This document shows, in pieces, positions 22,192 through 33,965 of a DNA stretch of 64,000 bases; within the stretch, counting starts at the first letter, position 1, and the number at the start of each line of letters is the position of its first letter. This DNA is from Tribonema minus. Lineage: Eukaryota > Sar > Xanthophyceae > Tribonematales > Tribonemataceae. The position numbers and the translations under genes were made by a program. The DNA lies in NCBI GenBank assembly GCA_017506865.1, contig JAFCMP010000279.1, positions 558,001-622,000 on the forward strand, in the 5' to 3' direction. The notes under the pieces were generated by a model. The model did not search any database, had not been told where the DNA came from, and worked only from the letters and a program-made list of their open reading frames with translations.

Positions 22192-22769
22192 GTCGCTGCC
22201 TCCTGTCCTGTTGTGTACTGCGACCGAGGTTTTGTGATCCGTTCCGTCCCGGATTTCAACTTCAAGTGGGCGAGTTTCCTGGAAGTATCTTCTTGGCTCG
22301 AGCGACCCCATGCTTTTACATGATGCTCTCATTGCGTACCGACTCACCTCACCATGCAGAGACTTGATGCTGACAGTAAGCTGGGTTTGTCATCAAGCTG
22401 AGATGTCTGGCAGCACACATTGAAAAACTCAGCACTCGGTAGACGACGGTGGAACGATCAACTTGATTTGATCTGCAGTCATGACACCTCTCATGCTGCT
22501 CAACTCAAATAAGTTTTAAATGTGACATGTCAGCAGCAAACACATCACTGCCATGCACATGACTGGTTTCTGCACATCTTTTGAGTAGCTGAAGTGCTAT
22601 GTTGAACCCACCTCAAGGATAGGGAAATTGTCACAGCTTCGATTCGCAGAAAGAGGTTGTGATGCACGCCTTCCTGTTCACAATCTCACCAAATCCTACC
22701 TGCCGACTCAATGATTGCTGCACAGCCACGGTGGGGACTGAGATTTGTGCACTCCTACATCTGAGAGTG
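22192..22769. other. Upstream region of dehydrin-like gene 3
   Basis: It precedes the ATG at 22191 on the minus strand and would contain the promoter. I see no clear TATA box or gene here. Confidence 0.35.
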
Positions 22770-23137
22770 TAGGGCTAGCGTCTAAACTCAGACGGCCTTG
22801 GCGCAACTGACTTTGGGTTTGTAGCCCTGGCTAAACTAGTTTAGCCATGGCGCAACTGGCGCAACTCTTATTAAGGCTTCTAGTGCTTCTACAGTCACTA
22901 TTAAGGCCCACAGAGCTTACATGAGGTTAGGGTTACGGGCATGACTAACCCTAGTTAAAGCACTAACCCTAGGCAAGACTCGCGAGTAAACTTGCGAGTA
23001 ATGAGTAATACTCGTGAGTAAATGTGTGAGTATCGCCAGTTGCGCCACGAGTCACTTGCCGGGGCAGCTGGTGCAACTGGCGCAACACGCTGGCACAACG
23101 TATTTGGCGGAAGAGTTTAGTTTAGACGCTAGCCCTG
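22770..23137. mobile_element. hAT-type MITE (368 bp)
   Basis: The right end reads ...TTTAGACGCTAGCCCTG and the left end TAGGGCTAGCGTCTAAA, giving inverted repeats of about 17 bp with the hAT-type CAGGG terminus (first base changed at the left). Flanks tgagagtg (22762-22769) and tgagagta (23138-23145) form an 8-bp target duplication with one mismatch, the hAT length. The inside holds repeated ggcgcaac words, gagtaa-type words and short TTAGGG-like pieces, with no coding frame. Confidence 0.8.
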
Positions 23138-23283
23138 TGAGAGTAAGATCAACACTTCAAATGCATTGAAGCATGCTTACGCTTGGTTGTCCGCCACACC
23201 AATAAATGCTGCACATTGATGCTGTACTGTACACAAGACAGCCTTGTTGCACAACAAAACCGCAATTTTGATGGCAGACACAA

Positions 23284-23748
23284 ATGTACTTTAGTGTAAA
23301 CACCAGCTGCTCGTTAGCACCGAGAGGTGCGGCAGCGCTTGCGGTGGCGCTGATGGTGGCGAGGGTGCATCAGGCAGCTAGGGGATGGGAGATGCTGGCT
23401 CTGACTGTGAGCAGGAGCTGCGGAGTCGCGTGTGGTGAGGATACGGCTTTGGGCAGCAGCAGGGGATATTGGAACATGGGGATGCGGATAGCATCAGGGC
23501 ACACTGCAGATCGTTTGCTTGAACACGCAAGAAAGAGAACCTCGGCCAGGCACGTCAGCGGCGTGCTTATGCAAGGAATCGAGGACCGGGCGCCTCTGGC
23601 CCAAATGTATACTAGAGGCATAACCGCGATCCTCCGGCGTTTTCGCTCAAGAGATGGAGACATCGGCTACGATAGGTGTGGCTCAGACTGGGTGCCGCTG
23701 TGTCTACCCCCCATGAGTCTAGTACAAGCCTGCAACGCAGGGCTCTAA
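23284..23748 (+). CDS. Unrecognised 154-residue open frame
   Basis: An uninterrupted frame from an ATG to TAA in otherwise stop-rich sequence, more G-rich than its surroundings. The product (starting MYFSVNTSCSLAPRGAAAL) has no motif I recognise, and the opposite strand is also fairly open. It may be chance or part of a decayed gene. Confidence 0.2.
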   Translation: MYFSVNTSCSLAPRGAAALAVALMVARVHQAARGWEMLALTVSRSCGVACGEDTALGSSRGYWNMGMRIASGHTADRLLEHARKRTSARHVSGVLMQGIEDRAPLAQMYTRGITAILRRFRSRDGDIGYDRCGSDWVPLCLPPMSLVQACNAGL

Positions 23749-25161
23749 GGGCCCGTCCGATTTTAGTTTTTTGCAATCTTATCCAACGCATCAAGCCCAC
23801 CTTGGGGCTGCTATAAATACAAGATCATAAGTACAACTAAAATGATGTGTTCTTCAAATCTACAGATGCATACACATTACCTCAGTATAACACCCGCAAG
23901 GTGCCTATCACCTCAGTTGCATAACACCCTCAAGGCGCCTTTTGACATGTAGTTTGCAGATGCTGACACATTTCATTTTTGACATGTATCACAATTTGGC
24001 TCACAAGAGCACATTTCCTCTCTCGTTGCTCACAACATCGCCATTATTGCTACAAACATACCAGTTTTGTATTGAAAACTAGTGTGGTCAAACAACACAA
24101 CTACTGACAACAGCAACAATGCCAACCAGCAGCATGCAGTGCCAGTAGCATCTGACAACATCACATCAACATTTTGGCAAATCACATGTGTGTACAAGCA
24201 TCACCTTCGCACAATACAATCATGTGCAGGTTTCATGTGCATGCGCAGCAATGCTTGCATCACAGGTCAGGCAGGAACGCAACAACAGTTTGTCGAAAAC
24301 ACTCGCAAATTCAAGCATGCATGTATATTTACACCACAGGTCAGGTCCATAGGCCACTGTCAATCTGTACTTGAGGCAAGCCAGAGCTAGCCAGTATCTT
24401 CTGGGTTGCCCTTGCCAATGTGCCGCACACTCCTGCACATACTTGATACCCGACATATTCAATGTCAGGATTTCTAGCCCCTTGCCCCCCTTCCTCCCCT
24501 GCGTTCTTGGAATGCCAATCCATCTTATGGTCTAGGTACTTGAGGTAGCAGCGCAGGATCCGCGCTTGATGTGTACTAGCCCAAAGCCTTGTATTTAGTG
24601 CTGCAGGTTCAACATAGAACAGGCAGAGTAAGATGTCATCAGCAACCAAACACAGCTCACCATTGCAAGCATTCGCGGCGGCTGTATACGTCATCACAGC
24701 CTATGATTGTGGCCTGCACTGGTGACAGGTGGCATGAGTGCTGGGACTGCAGTGTGTAACCAGGGGTGGAGTTCCTTGAGCACACAGTGAATGCGCTGCT
24801 GCAGTGGAATGGAGCTACGGCGGTAGCTGGTGTACACCACTCTCTACAGCAACATAGACAACCAGACTAGAGCGCTCACAGCTGAACAAGCAAAATCACA
24901 CTGCTCAGCAGCCTCCAACTGCTCCTGATGCAATAGCAGCTCATTGAGCCCGACTGCACCTGATGCAGCACGCAGCTCATTATACCTGATGGAACCACAA
25001 CCGATCGTGTCATGCACCAAACAAGATTAACACTGGACATGCAAAACCACACTGCTGAACTGCCTTGAGCTGCGCGTGCTGCGATGCAGCATGCAATTCT
25101 TTGAGCCTAATTAGGCAAGCAACCATGTTGTTCATCACACAAGAAAAACACCGCGACTCAC
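23749..25161. other. Intergenic stretch between dehydrin-like genes 2 and 3
   Basis: AT-richer sequence with a short direct repeat (cctcagt...aacaccc...aaggcgcct type, about 23880-23940). It should contain the unseen 3' end of dehydrin-like gene 2. No other gene is supported. Confidence 0.4.
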
Positions 25162-26670
25162 GTGGCCGTGGGCGCCGGCGTGGCTGGGGTGCATGCCGGG
25201 GACCTTGGCGGCGACCTTGTTCATGCCGGGGACCTTCGCTGCGACCTTGTCCATGAGCGAGGCGTGGTGCTTCTTGGGCTTGTAGCCCTGCGCGCAGGGA
25301 CACAATGGCACGGAACAACAGAAGAGCAGTACAGGGGGCGAATCAGATAGCTGTGATAGACCCAGGCAGCAATCAGCCTTGAACCGATTCCAAGTGCGCT
25401 CATGGTCGTGAGGTCAGGAAGGCTGCAAATGCGCTGGCGCTTGGGTGCGCAGGCACTGGAAGTGCAGCGGCACTCTTACCAATGGCACATCAATCACGTG
25501 TGCAAGCCCTGATCCATACCCTGATGCACGCATACATAAAAGTAAAACTTTGTGAAGTTACTTTTGTCATCAAAAGTCTTGGAGCTCTATATATAATTTT
25601 ATGTTCCCCCAACAACATACTACTAGTACGAGAAAAATGAAGTCGACGCTGCTGGTTCTCTGTCATCTCCAATCCCAGCCTGAAGCGAACTGTGCATCAC
25701 AACACGCTCAACTCAAGCAAGCACTCGCATGTCTTCACGCATCTGAAAAACGTGCAAGAGCACATTTCAATCACACATAGCACAGGACAACAATACGCTC
25801 AAGCAAGGCATATCATGTCTTCACGCATCTGAAACATGATCAAGAGCACACTTCAAGCACAACACAGCACAGGAAATGCAGACAGACCCACTCACCGGCC
25901 TCTGCATCCTGTGCATCTGGCGCTGCATGCGCTGCTCCTTGGTCATGTGCTGGCGCCTGTGCTGCTTGCGCATGCGCCCCTCATCGTCGCTGCTGGAGCT
26001 CGAGGAGCTGGAGTAGCCGCTCTTGTTGCCGCCGGGCATGATCTGCAGAATACAGTAGACAACAGAACACACATGGGCAGATCACGAGGCTGCAAGATGT
26101 GAATGCACGCCGCGTGCCGTAAACCTTGCACGCATTTTCTTTGCAGTATTTGTCAAGTCAACAGTCCAGGGGGGGCCTTCCTGTGTACTAAACATGTCAT
26201 GCAAGCTTGTCATATGAGCATCATCACTGCAGGATGTGCAACTGGGTATCTGAACCACTAATCCAAGCAAGCTTGCAAGTAACCGTTGAGTCATGGCACA
26301 TAGCCAGCCCTTGTGCAACGCAATGTGCAACGCAAGTGTGTGAACATCATCACAGAGATAGAAGTGAAGGCTGTTTGATACAAGCCCAAAGATACAGCCA
26401 CAACAGCAGGTCCATGCTGCAGTGAAAAGTCGCGACAAGAACTTGTACATGTAGTCGTGTTGTAGGGATTACGTTGTTGTAGAGATTGCTCGCCTCCGCG
26501 ATGCCGGCGCTGTTGGCGTTACGAGTTGCGTGCACCGCGAACGATCTCATGCACCATAATCAGTTCACAACTGAAACTGACGCTCCAACGGCTTGGCATG
26601 TGCATACTGACGGGCGTACGGCAGGAACGAGTCCGGTGCGGCGGCAAAATGTGTCACTCACGTTGTGCAT
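25162..26670 (-). CDS. Dehydrin-like protein 2 (three exons; last exon not found)
   Basis: Minus-strand exons are 26670-26662 (ATGCACAAC), 26042-25896 and 25287-25162, all phase 0 with GT-AG introns. The product is MHN-IMPGGNKSGY, an eight-Ser run with DDEG, a basic stretch (MRKQHRRQHMTKEQRMQRQ), then GYKPKKHHASLMDKVAAKVP and a second copy of the NKVAAKVPGM core, ending HPSHAGAHGH at a donor. It therefore has an S-segment-like tract and two K-segment-like helices in tandem. The intron 1 length (about 620 bp) matches paralogue 1. It is probably a cytosolic or nuclear disordered stress protein. The terminal exon is not recognised. Confidence 0.7.
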
Positions 26671-29566
26671 GGTGCTTGTTTGGGTGGTGGCTTGCTGGTG
26701 TGCTGTGTTATGTGATCTTGCGCGCTCTACACGTGCAGGTGCGCATGCTCGCTGAGCACTCGGAACACAGCGTGAGCTTGGGCTTCGAAGCTCGGCCAGG
26801 CAAAGATTCCGAGAGCGTTCCCCGGGAACGGTAACGGTGTACACACTCACCAGGTTGACAAATGAACCGTAACACCGTATGAGCGTAAGTATGAGTCCTG
26901 CCACGACAAATATACGGACCGCTGCTGCTTGCAATAGGCAAGCAGCTATTGCAAGCAGCTAGTGCAAGCAGCAGCATGCCCGCAAGGCAGCGCAGCCGGG
27001 ATGCAGAGCACAGATGGTGGTACAATGACTGCATTGAGCAATCATACACGACATGAAGCGCGCAGCTCATGCTGGACAAACAAAAACATGCTCGGCAACC
27101 GCACACAGCCCCTCACGCACGCGAGAGCGAAAAAGGAGAAGTTCAACATGAAGTTAAACGTGTAAAAAAAGATGTGTGAAGTTTTCGGCTAGCGTGTTGG
27201 CACGCCATGCGCATAATTGGCCATCATGGAGCACAACACGATAGGCAATCATCCGAATGTTGGGTGTTTGCAGGTGTGCGGCACATGCATTGTTCGCTGC
27301 GCGCATTCCATAATTAGGGTTGCACGAAACGTATTTGGCCACACAAATACGGTGTAATTTGGGGCATATTTGGCAACCAGGAATACGCCTTGAGCAACCC
27401 TCAACATGATAGTATGCTGCACGAAGGGCGTCATGGAGGGTTATGCGGCGGGTCTGCTCAGTTCTGAGCATACAGTCTGCCACAAAATGGGCACTTAAAC
27501 TCAGAAAAAAACTTCAAAATACGATTCTTTGCAACCCTCAGTATATTGCATATGTATTGGTTTCTCAGGTATAATCACGTATGGCGTAGAACCGACCGTA
27601 TTTGTCAACCCTGCACTCAGTCACTCGGTCACTACACCCCCGGCGGCGATGTAGTGAAAACCGACCATAATTCTTGGGATTTATCCCAACATTACTGAAT
27701 GTATTAGAATGAAGGACCGTTTCTGCGCACTTCGCCCAATCTGACAGCCGTTGTGAGATGCAGTTGACGTGTCGTCCGTTATTACCGGTTGCAGTGCTAT
27801 CCAAAGCGGCTGGACCAGTCTCTGATGTTGATATTGACTCAAGGCATCCATCAATGCACTGCACAGCGCCTGCCAGCCCCAAAACATGTGTATTCTGCTT
27901 GAAACCAGCATCCTCTTTGTGTTCAAAGTTTATTGATTAGACCAGTATAAACCAAACTTTTCAACTGCGCGCACTCACAGTGCCACATTGAGTTGTGACA
28001 TGACTGTGCACTCCAACTAGTAGTCTAGATCTATCATGGTGCATCACTTGCTTATCAAGCACAAACACACAGCCAGGTTTGTGCAAACAGATGTAGGCAG
28101 TCAATATACTCTCTCAAAAACCAACACAGTATTGCAAATCAAGTGTAAAGCTATACTACGTATCAGCCAGACCCTACACCATACTTGACCAAATGATATA
28201 GTGTGTTACACTCCTTTTATGGCAGGTGACTCTATTGCAGAAATGTAGAATTGCATTACAATTGAACATGTGAGTGAAATAACCACTCATTTCCCCCTCC
28301 TACGGCATACATTGCTATGGATTGATCACTCTTAAGACACAGCAATCAAGTCAAGGCACATTTGCAATAATGCAAAAAGCAACATCACTGCCGTACACAG
28401 ACAGCGCAACCACGATTCAGTTTTGTTGGTACTTAGTGCCAGCAGAATGACCCGCTAGAATGCATGCAGAGCTGCACATAACATCATTAAACATATGTGA
28501 ACATCAGCAACATTTAGGGCACAACTTCATGTCAACACTCAACGCTTCGCGGCAAAGTATACACATTCCACTCAAAACATACTGACTTGCTTCAATAGCA
28601 CCCACGTCAGCAGAAAAAGTGCAGCACCATAAGAGAAAGGCAAATGAAGCAAAATTTTGACCTTGGATGGCTGTATTGTGTACCAGGACAAGCCCGTAGG
28701 CCACACCCATCACTTTTCTACATGCAGAAGCTAGCCAATTGTGGCTGGCCTAAACCCCACCCTTTGATGTACTTGTAGCGCCACTCTTGGGTGACAACTC
28801 CGGTTGCTCTAACTCCCCCGAGACAAATTACAGGCGTACTGCTGTCGTTGCAGGTGTGTCTGCGCAGTTCAACACCCCCCACCCGTATAGTTCAAGCGCA
28901 GACATTCCGTGCAGGAGCAACACAGGCGATGCCCTGTGTAGATTTCAGTGCCTACAACCGGTTGAGTGCCTCTCATCAAGTGAAGGCACTAGGCAAGCAG
29001 TGGCAGCCTGTGTTGGGGTCCACGACACTGTTTAGTGCTGCATGGCAAGAACAAAATGCACACAGGAGAAAAGGGGGGGTGAAGGTGGGGGTCAGCTGCC
29101 GCTGGCAAAGGCACACAAGATCAGTTGTATACCTACCCCTCAGTTTTGCGCATTTTCTATTGTGTACTTCCAAATTCCAAAGTATAAATTGACCACTCAT
29201 CGTGCCTACCTACACAAGCACCGCAGAAACACTGCCTTCGGCTCATTTGTGACATGGCATTTTTTGATGCAACATACAGATCAAGGCAACCGCGAGACCT
29301 TTGAAGCAATGAGGGGAACAGCACACCGGCATTTAAGACAAAAGTGCACTACCGCAAGTGGTTCGACCTCACGCCACAAAGAATGGCAGGCTCTCGTGAA
29401 AGCGCCTTTTCGCAATAGAACCCGAGACTACTACAACGGTTGAGATGCATTGGCAGCTAGGAAGATGCATCAGCTGGCTCAAAATCATGCTGAGACTACA
29501 CACGCCATCACAGGATCAATAGCACACATTACCCAATACGTAGAGAGGTTTTTGTGAAGCACTTAC
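26671..29566. other. Long stretch without a supported gene
   Basis: It lies between dehydrin-like genes 1 and 2 and should hold the 3' end of gene 1 and the promoter of gene 2. Several open frames of about 100 residues (for example 28791-29192, plus) lack recognisable domains. A short duplication (gcaagcagctattgcaagcagc) is at about 26930-26975. No RNA gene is seen. Confidence 0.4.
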
Positions 29567-30720
29567 ACCGCCGGGCAGCTTGTCCTTGATCTTGTCCATG
29601 AGCCCCTCGTGCTTCTTCTTGGGGGTGTAGCCCTGCACGCACATGAATCGCACACCAAGGAACAGCCAAGCAGCAGTGAGCAGCACATTCTGAGGGGGGT
29701 GATGGGTGCGCATGCGCAGCAGCTCACCGTCATGAGGCAGTAACATGCCCCAGGAAGAAAGCAACAGTACACGAGCCTCAGCAGGAAAGACACTCAGGGC
29801 CCTCACTTCAAAAAATACTCCCTTGCGAAGTGAAAAACCCGCTGCGCGCACTCACACACCTCACCGATTTTTAAGCACTGCAATACCACTGGTCATCATT
29901 GGACCAGTACTGGAACATAACAATGCTAATTAGTACAGCAGTCTGCGCAGCCGTGCTCACCGGCTTCTGCATCCTGCGCTCCTGGCGAGCGCGCCTCTCC
30001 TCCGGGGTCATGTTGGCACGGCGGTGGGCCTTGCGCACGCCGCCGGCGTCGTCGCTGCTGGAGCTCGAGGAGTTGCCGCCGCCGCTGAGAGGCTGATGTG
30101 TGCATGTAAGCGAGAAAGGAAATGTTGCCGAGGGGGGGGGGGGGGGGGGTCAGTGGGGGGTCAAAGTGGGGTACGGGGTGATGCCGAGGCAGCATGCACG
30201 ATGGGGAGGGTGGTTGTGTTTTGGACCGTAACTCAAGTCAAAATTGTATACTTTGTGAAGTATGAGAGCAATCAGAAATGAACATGTCAAACCGTGGACC
30301 AGAATAGCCGCATGAGTTTTGACTATTTAACCCCCCTCGCAGACGCGTGTTGCACTTTTGATGACACCATCATAGAAGCAAGGCAACAGAAACCTTTTTA
30401 GGGCGGCTTGTAAGGCAAGCAGTGGCGATCTCTGCGAGCGCTCGTCGAAGCAATGACACCGACATCGAACGCTATTTGCATGCGCCGCGCATTGCCGCGC
30501 GGCATTCCAAGTAGCACCGGAAGGTGTACTGCGCTTTGCACTCAGCGAGCACGAAGCAGTCGCTAACTGTTGATGCTTCACACGCACAGCAAGCAAGCCC
30601 GCGCTTCCGAACATGCACTGCAGCTGCCGAGGCTGCTGGGTGCGCATGATATCTTTTACAACGTGCGAGAGGCGCGCACGCGGATGTTCCCAATGCTCGT
30701 CAGCCACTTACGTTGTGCAT
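29567..30720 (-). CDS. Dehydrin-like protein 1 with canonical K-segment (last exon not certain)
   Basis: Minus-strand exons are 30720-30712 (ATGCACAAC), 30092-29961 and 29632-29567, all phase 0. The product reads MHN-PLSGGGNSSSSSSDD, then RKAHRRANMTPEERRARQ and RRMQKP, then GYTPKKKHEGLMDKIKDKLPGG. KKHEGLMDKIKDKLPG is nearly the plant dehydrin K-segment consensus (EKKGIMDKIKEKLPG), and the Ser tract plus DD is S-segment-like, giving an S-K architecture. The final codon is followed by a strong donor (GGT|gtaagt). If that donor is unused, the frame would end 12 codons later. The identical exon plan in three copies indicates tandem duplication. Confidence 0.72.
30131..30151. repeat. Poly(G) tract
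   Basis: A run of about 18-20 G in intron 1 of dehydrin-like gene 1, one of many pure G/C tracts in the window. Confidence 0.8.
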
Positions 30721-31886
30721 GATTCTTGGTGGTTGGTAGGTCGCTTGAAGGCTTGCTGTTTGTCGCTCGTGCTGTGGTAGTGAAATCTAAGCTGCAGCAC
30801 AAGGATTGTCGGAACTCCAACCGTCTTCAACCTACCCCCAGGTTCAACTTGGCGCAGGAACGCGCAGGGGCCTCATCACTGACATTGTAATAGCCTGGTG
30901 ACAAAGAAGGGTAATCATGACTTGCCATTGGCCCTGACATAGAGAGCATTCACAACAGATAACATTGATGGCAGTGCAGGCGTCTGCCACTGACACTGAA
31001 AGTGTTGCTTTATATCAGGTCCATTGCAATGGTCATGCACTTCACGAGTCCAACCATCCAGCAACTGCCGATTCTGACCTTGGAACAAGAAACCAAATGG
31101 TGGTCTCCTAAAGGCTTATCCTAAGGTGCAGATTCTGTATTTTGCATGTGTGTACCAATGGCGCGCTCAGCAACAGGAGAGTCAAAGGTGTCATCACTCA
31201 CTTCTACAGCTTCTGGTACCCCAAAATCCTTGACATCACATCAGTGATAGTGCACACAATCCCGCCCTGACAAGGGTAAATATGGCCTTGCCAATGTGAC
31301 TTGTGAATGACACTCAACAGAAAACCACTGGGTTGTGCGGTTCGTGAGCGTTGAAAACATAATGAACTGCCAAGAAGAGCAGGCTGTGCCATGGCCTTTG
31401 CTTGGTTCAGCGAAACCTGAGAGACTAACAGCAACAAAGTGTACCTGTGTACTAGTAGCATTGCTGGATAGTGCTACTAGGGTGGACATACCCATAGGAT
31501 GTACACGGCATGCATGAGATGAGCGCCGCAGGTGGACAAACTGCGTGCTGACCTTTACCAAAGACAGTTTGCACAAACATCGAACACACATTAACTGCGG
31601 GCAGGCACACACACTTCTCTCCGTCTGCTTGGCCTGCAGCCATCATCAACTAGCTACAGGCAGGCACGCTCACGTGCAGGGCCAGCCACTTTCAAACAAG
31701 CCATTGGCCGCATGACGACGACAGCAGCACGAGACAGAACGCAGCATGGAAAACGGGAGCAAGTCGCACCAGTGGCAAGAGCAGCAGCAAGAGCAGGCGC
31801 AAGACAGAACGCAGAGACGGGGACAGGGGCGGAAGTCACACCGGCGGGGCGCCGTTTATTGACGTGGCGCTGCTGAGACGGCGCGT
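30721..31886. other. Intergenic stretch, no gene seen
   Basis: Between the start of dehydrin-like gene 1 and the end of the P1 gene. It holds the promoter of the former and the 3' flank of the latter. Nothing coding is supported. Confidence 0.4.
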
Positions 31887-33928
31887 CTAGTAGTCGCCAC
31901 CCTCGCCGCCGCCGAACATGTCCATGCCGCCGCCCATGTCCACCTCCTCCTCCTCCTGCACACGGGGTAACATACATATGACGCAGGACACATGGACAAC
32001 AATGCGTGAGTTTGCATCACATGTGCGACACCGGCTTTGAGTACATGGTGAATGAAGTGAGGAAAAGGGCATTGTCAAGCACTCCATGCCGCCGCCCATG
32101 TCCACCTGCTCCTCCTGCTGCACGCGTGACGCACGCGGGACGCACGGCGGCCACCGCGTGAGTTTCGCACTTCATGCGCGACAACGGGGTATAAATATGC
32201 GTCAAGTATGTGAATGAAGCCTGCTGTGCGTGTGGCTGAAGAGGGAGTTGTCAAGCCCCACCACATGAAGTTGCGCATTTGGAGGAATAGCATTGTCGTC
32301 CAGCGCAGCTGCATGCAAATGAAGGGGGGCTCTACTGTATGGAACGACCACTGCCTGAACCGCTGAGCTGCAGGATGTGTTGTGGCAGGAGTGCAACCTG
32401 TAACTGCCATTACAGGCGCGCAGCCACCAGCAACCTGTAACTGCCATTACAGGCGCGCAGCCACCTTGCGAATGGAGCATCTCAATCAAATTTCTGATGC
32501 AATTCGCGCTGATTGGTATCACAATGATATGCCAATCAGTGCCCTGTTTGGCGATGAATGATCAAGTGCCTCTGCTGCTGGCGCCCAAGGCGTGCCAGCA
32601 AAGTGCCTGTGCAACCATGATGGGTGTCCAATCAAATGACACTGCACATGGGTGCCGTATGCTGCAGTGCAGCTACTGCTCCGGCACTCCTGTGTGCCCA
32701 TCAGAGGCACCGAATAAACCTACCTACATGAAGACCGCTTTGCGGCGCAAAGTGATGATCCACGCCAGTTGATTTCAAATTTGCTGCATTCGCTACATTT
32801 CCCCTTGTCTGCACAGCTTGCGAGCTTCAGCTGCATAGCCGCGCACCATCGCTGCGTGGAATCATGCTACAAGCCTGACAGCTTCAAGAATGTTTTAGTT
32901 GATGAAAGTTACACGATTCATGATAAAGGCACCAGCCTCGCACATCAAACCCTGGCGAAAGGGCATCCAAAGAACACGCCTCTGGAACATGCCTGCAGCA
33001 TGGCATGCGTGCTGTGTGCATCACTGCCCCCGCTTTCGAGCGGCGCGTTCAGCACAGTGTCACTACCCAACTAAGTGCAGTGCCGCTGCTGCAAGACCAG
33101 TCCTGACGTTTTTTAACTGGCAAGCTGCGCAGCAACGGGCGCTTGTCGCATGCGCCAGTCACAGACAGGACATGCCTGCGTTATATACAAACACGCACTC
33201 TCATTGTACACAGGTGAGCGCGCCCGCAGCAGCTCTGAGCGCTGCTGACACCACAGCGCTCGAGTGCGCTGCGGCCATTACTACTGAGCGCCTTTTGCCA
33301 GCTGTGCATTTTGCCACAGCTGCTGGTGAAGGAGCAGCTTGGACCTTACGAACGCTAGAAGCCTGCTTACAAGGCCTGCCGATCGAGAGTGTAATCCGGG
33401 GATACGGCGCGCTTGCTCACTGCACACCTGGCCCTGTCCTGCATCAAGAACTTCATTCAATTACAAAGTGTCTTGAAATTTAGGCCCCGCAACCCCTGCT
33501 GCAAAAGCTTTGCGGCTCTGGTATTTTTGTGCTCAACAGCGCCTACGCGTGCATCTTGCAGGCGACAGCGGCATGTACAGCGCGTGCTTGCGCAAAGCGC
33601 CGATTAGGGACTCGCAAGCCCTTCCGCAGCATGCACGGTCGACCTTGCTTAGTATACTGTCAGACAGCGTGGTGCACGTGCTGCACTTGTGCACAGGAGC
33701 GGCAGATGTGCCCTTGGAGCCTTCGACAACGCCGTCTTTTCACGGTCTGCAGAGTCCATGATTCATGGACCGTGATCAAACGCATTGCGAAATGTGGGTG
33801 TCGTCTGTTCAGTAGCCCATGTTCGCGACTTCCGTGCATGCCCTCTTGTATCATAATAGTACTTGCACGGTCGCGTGCTCATAGCCCACCTCCTCCTTCT
33901 TCTCCTCAACAGCAGCCTCCGCCGCAGC

Positions 33929-33965
<37 letters not shown>

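Noticed and set aside
28791-29192. 133-residue plus-strand frame
   Set aside because: No recognisable domain, and no splice or paralogue support. The G-rich end looks like chance.
33210-33483. Plus-strand exon inside P1 intron 2
   Set aside because: An acceptor-like site and an Ala-rich frame exist, but nothing joins to it and no family is recognisable.
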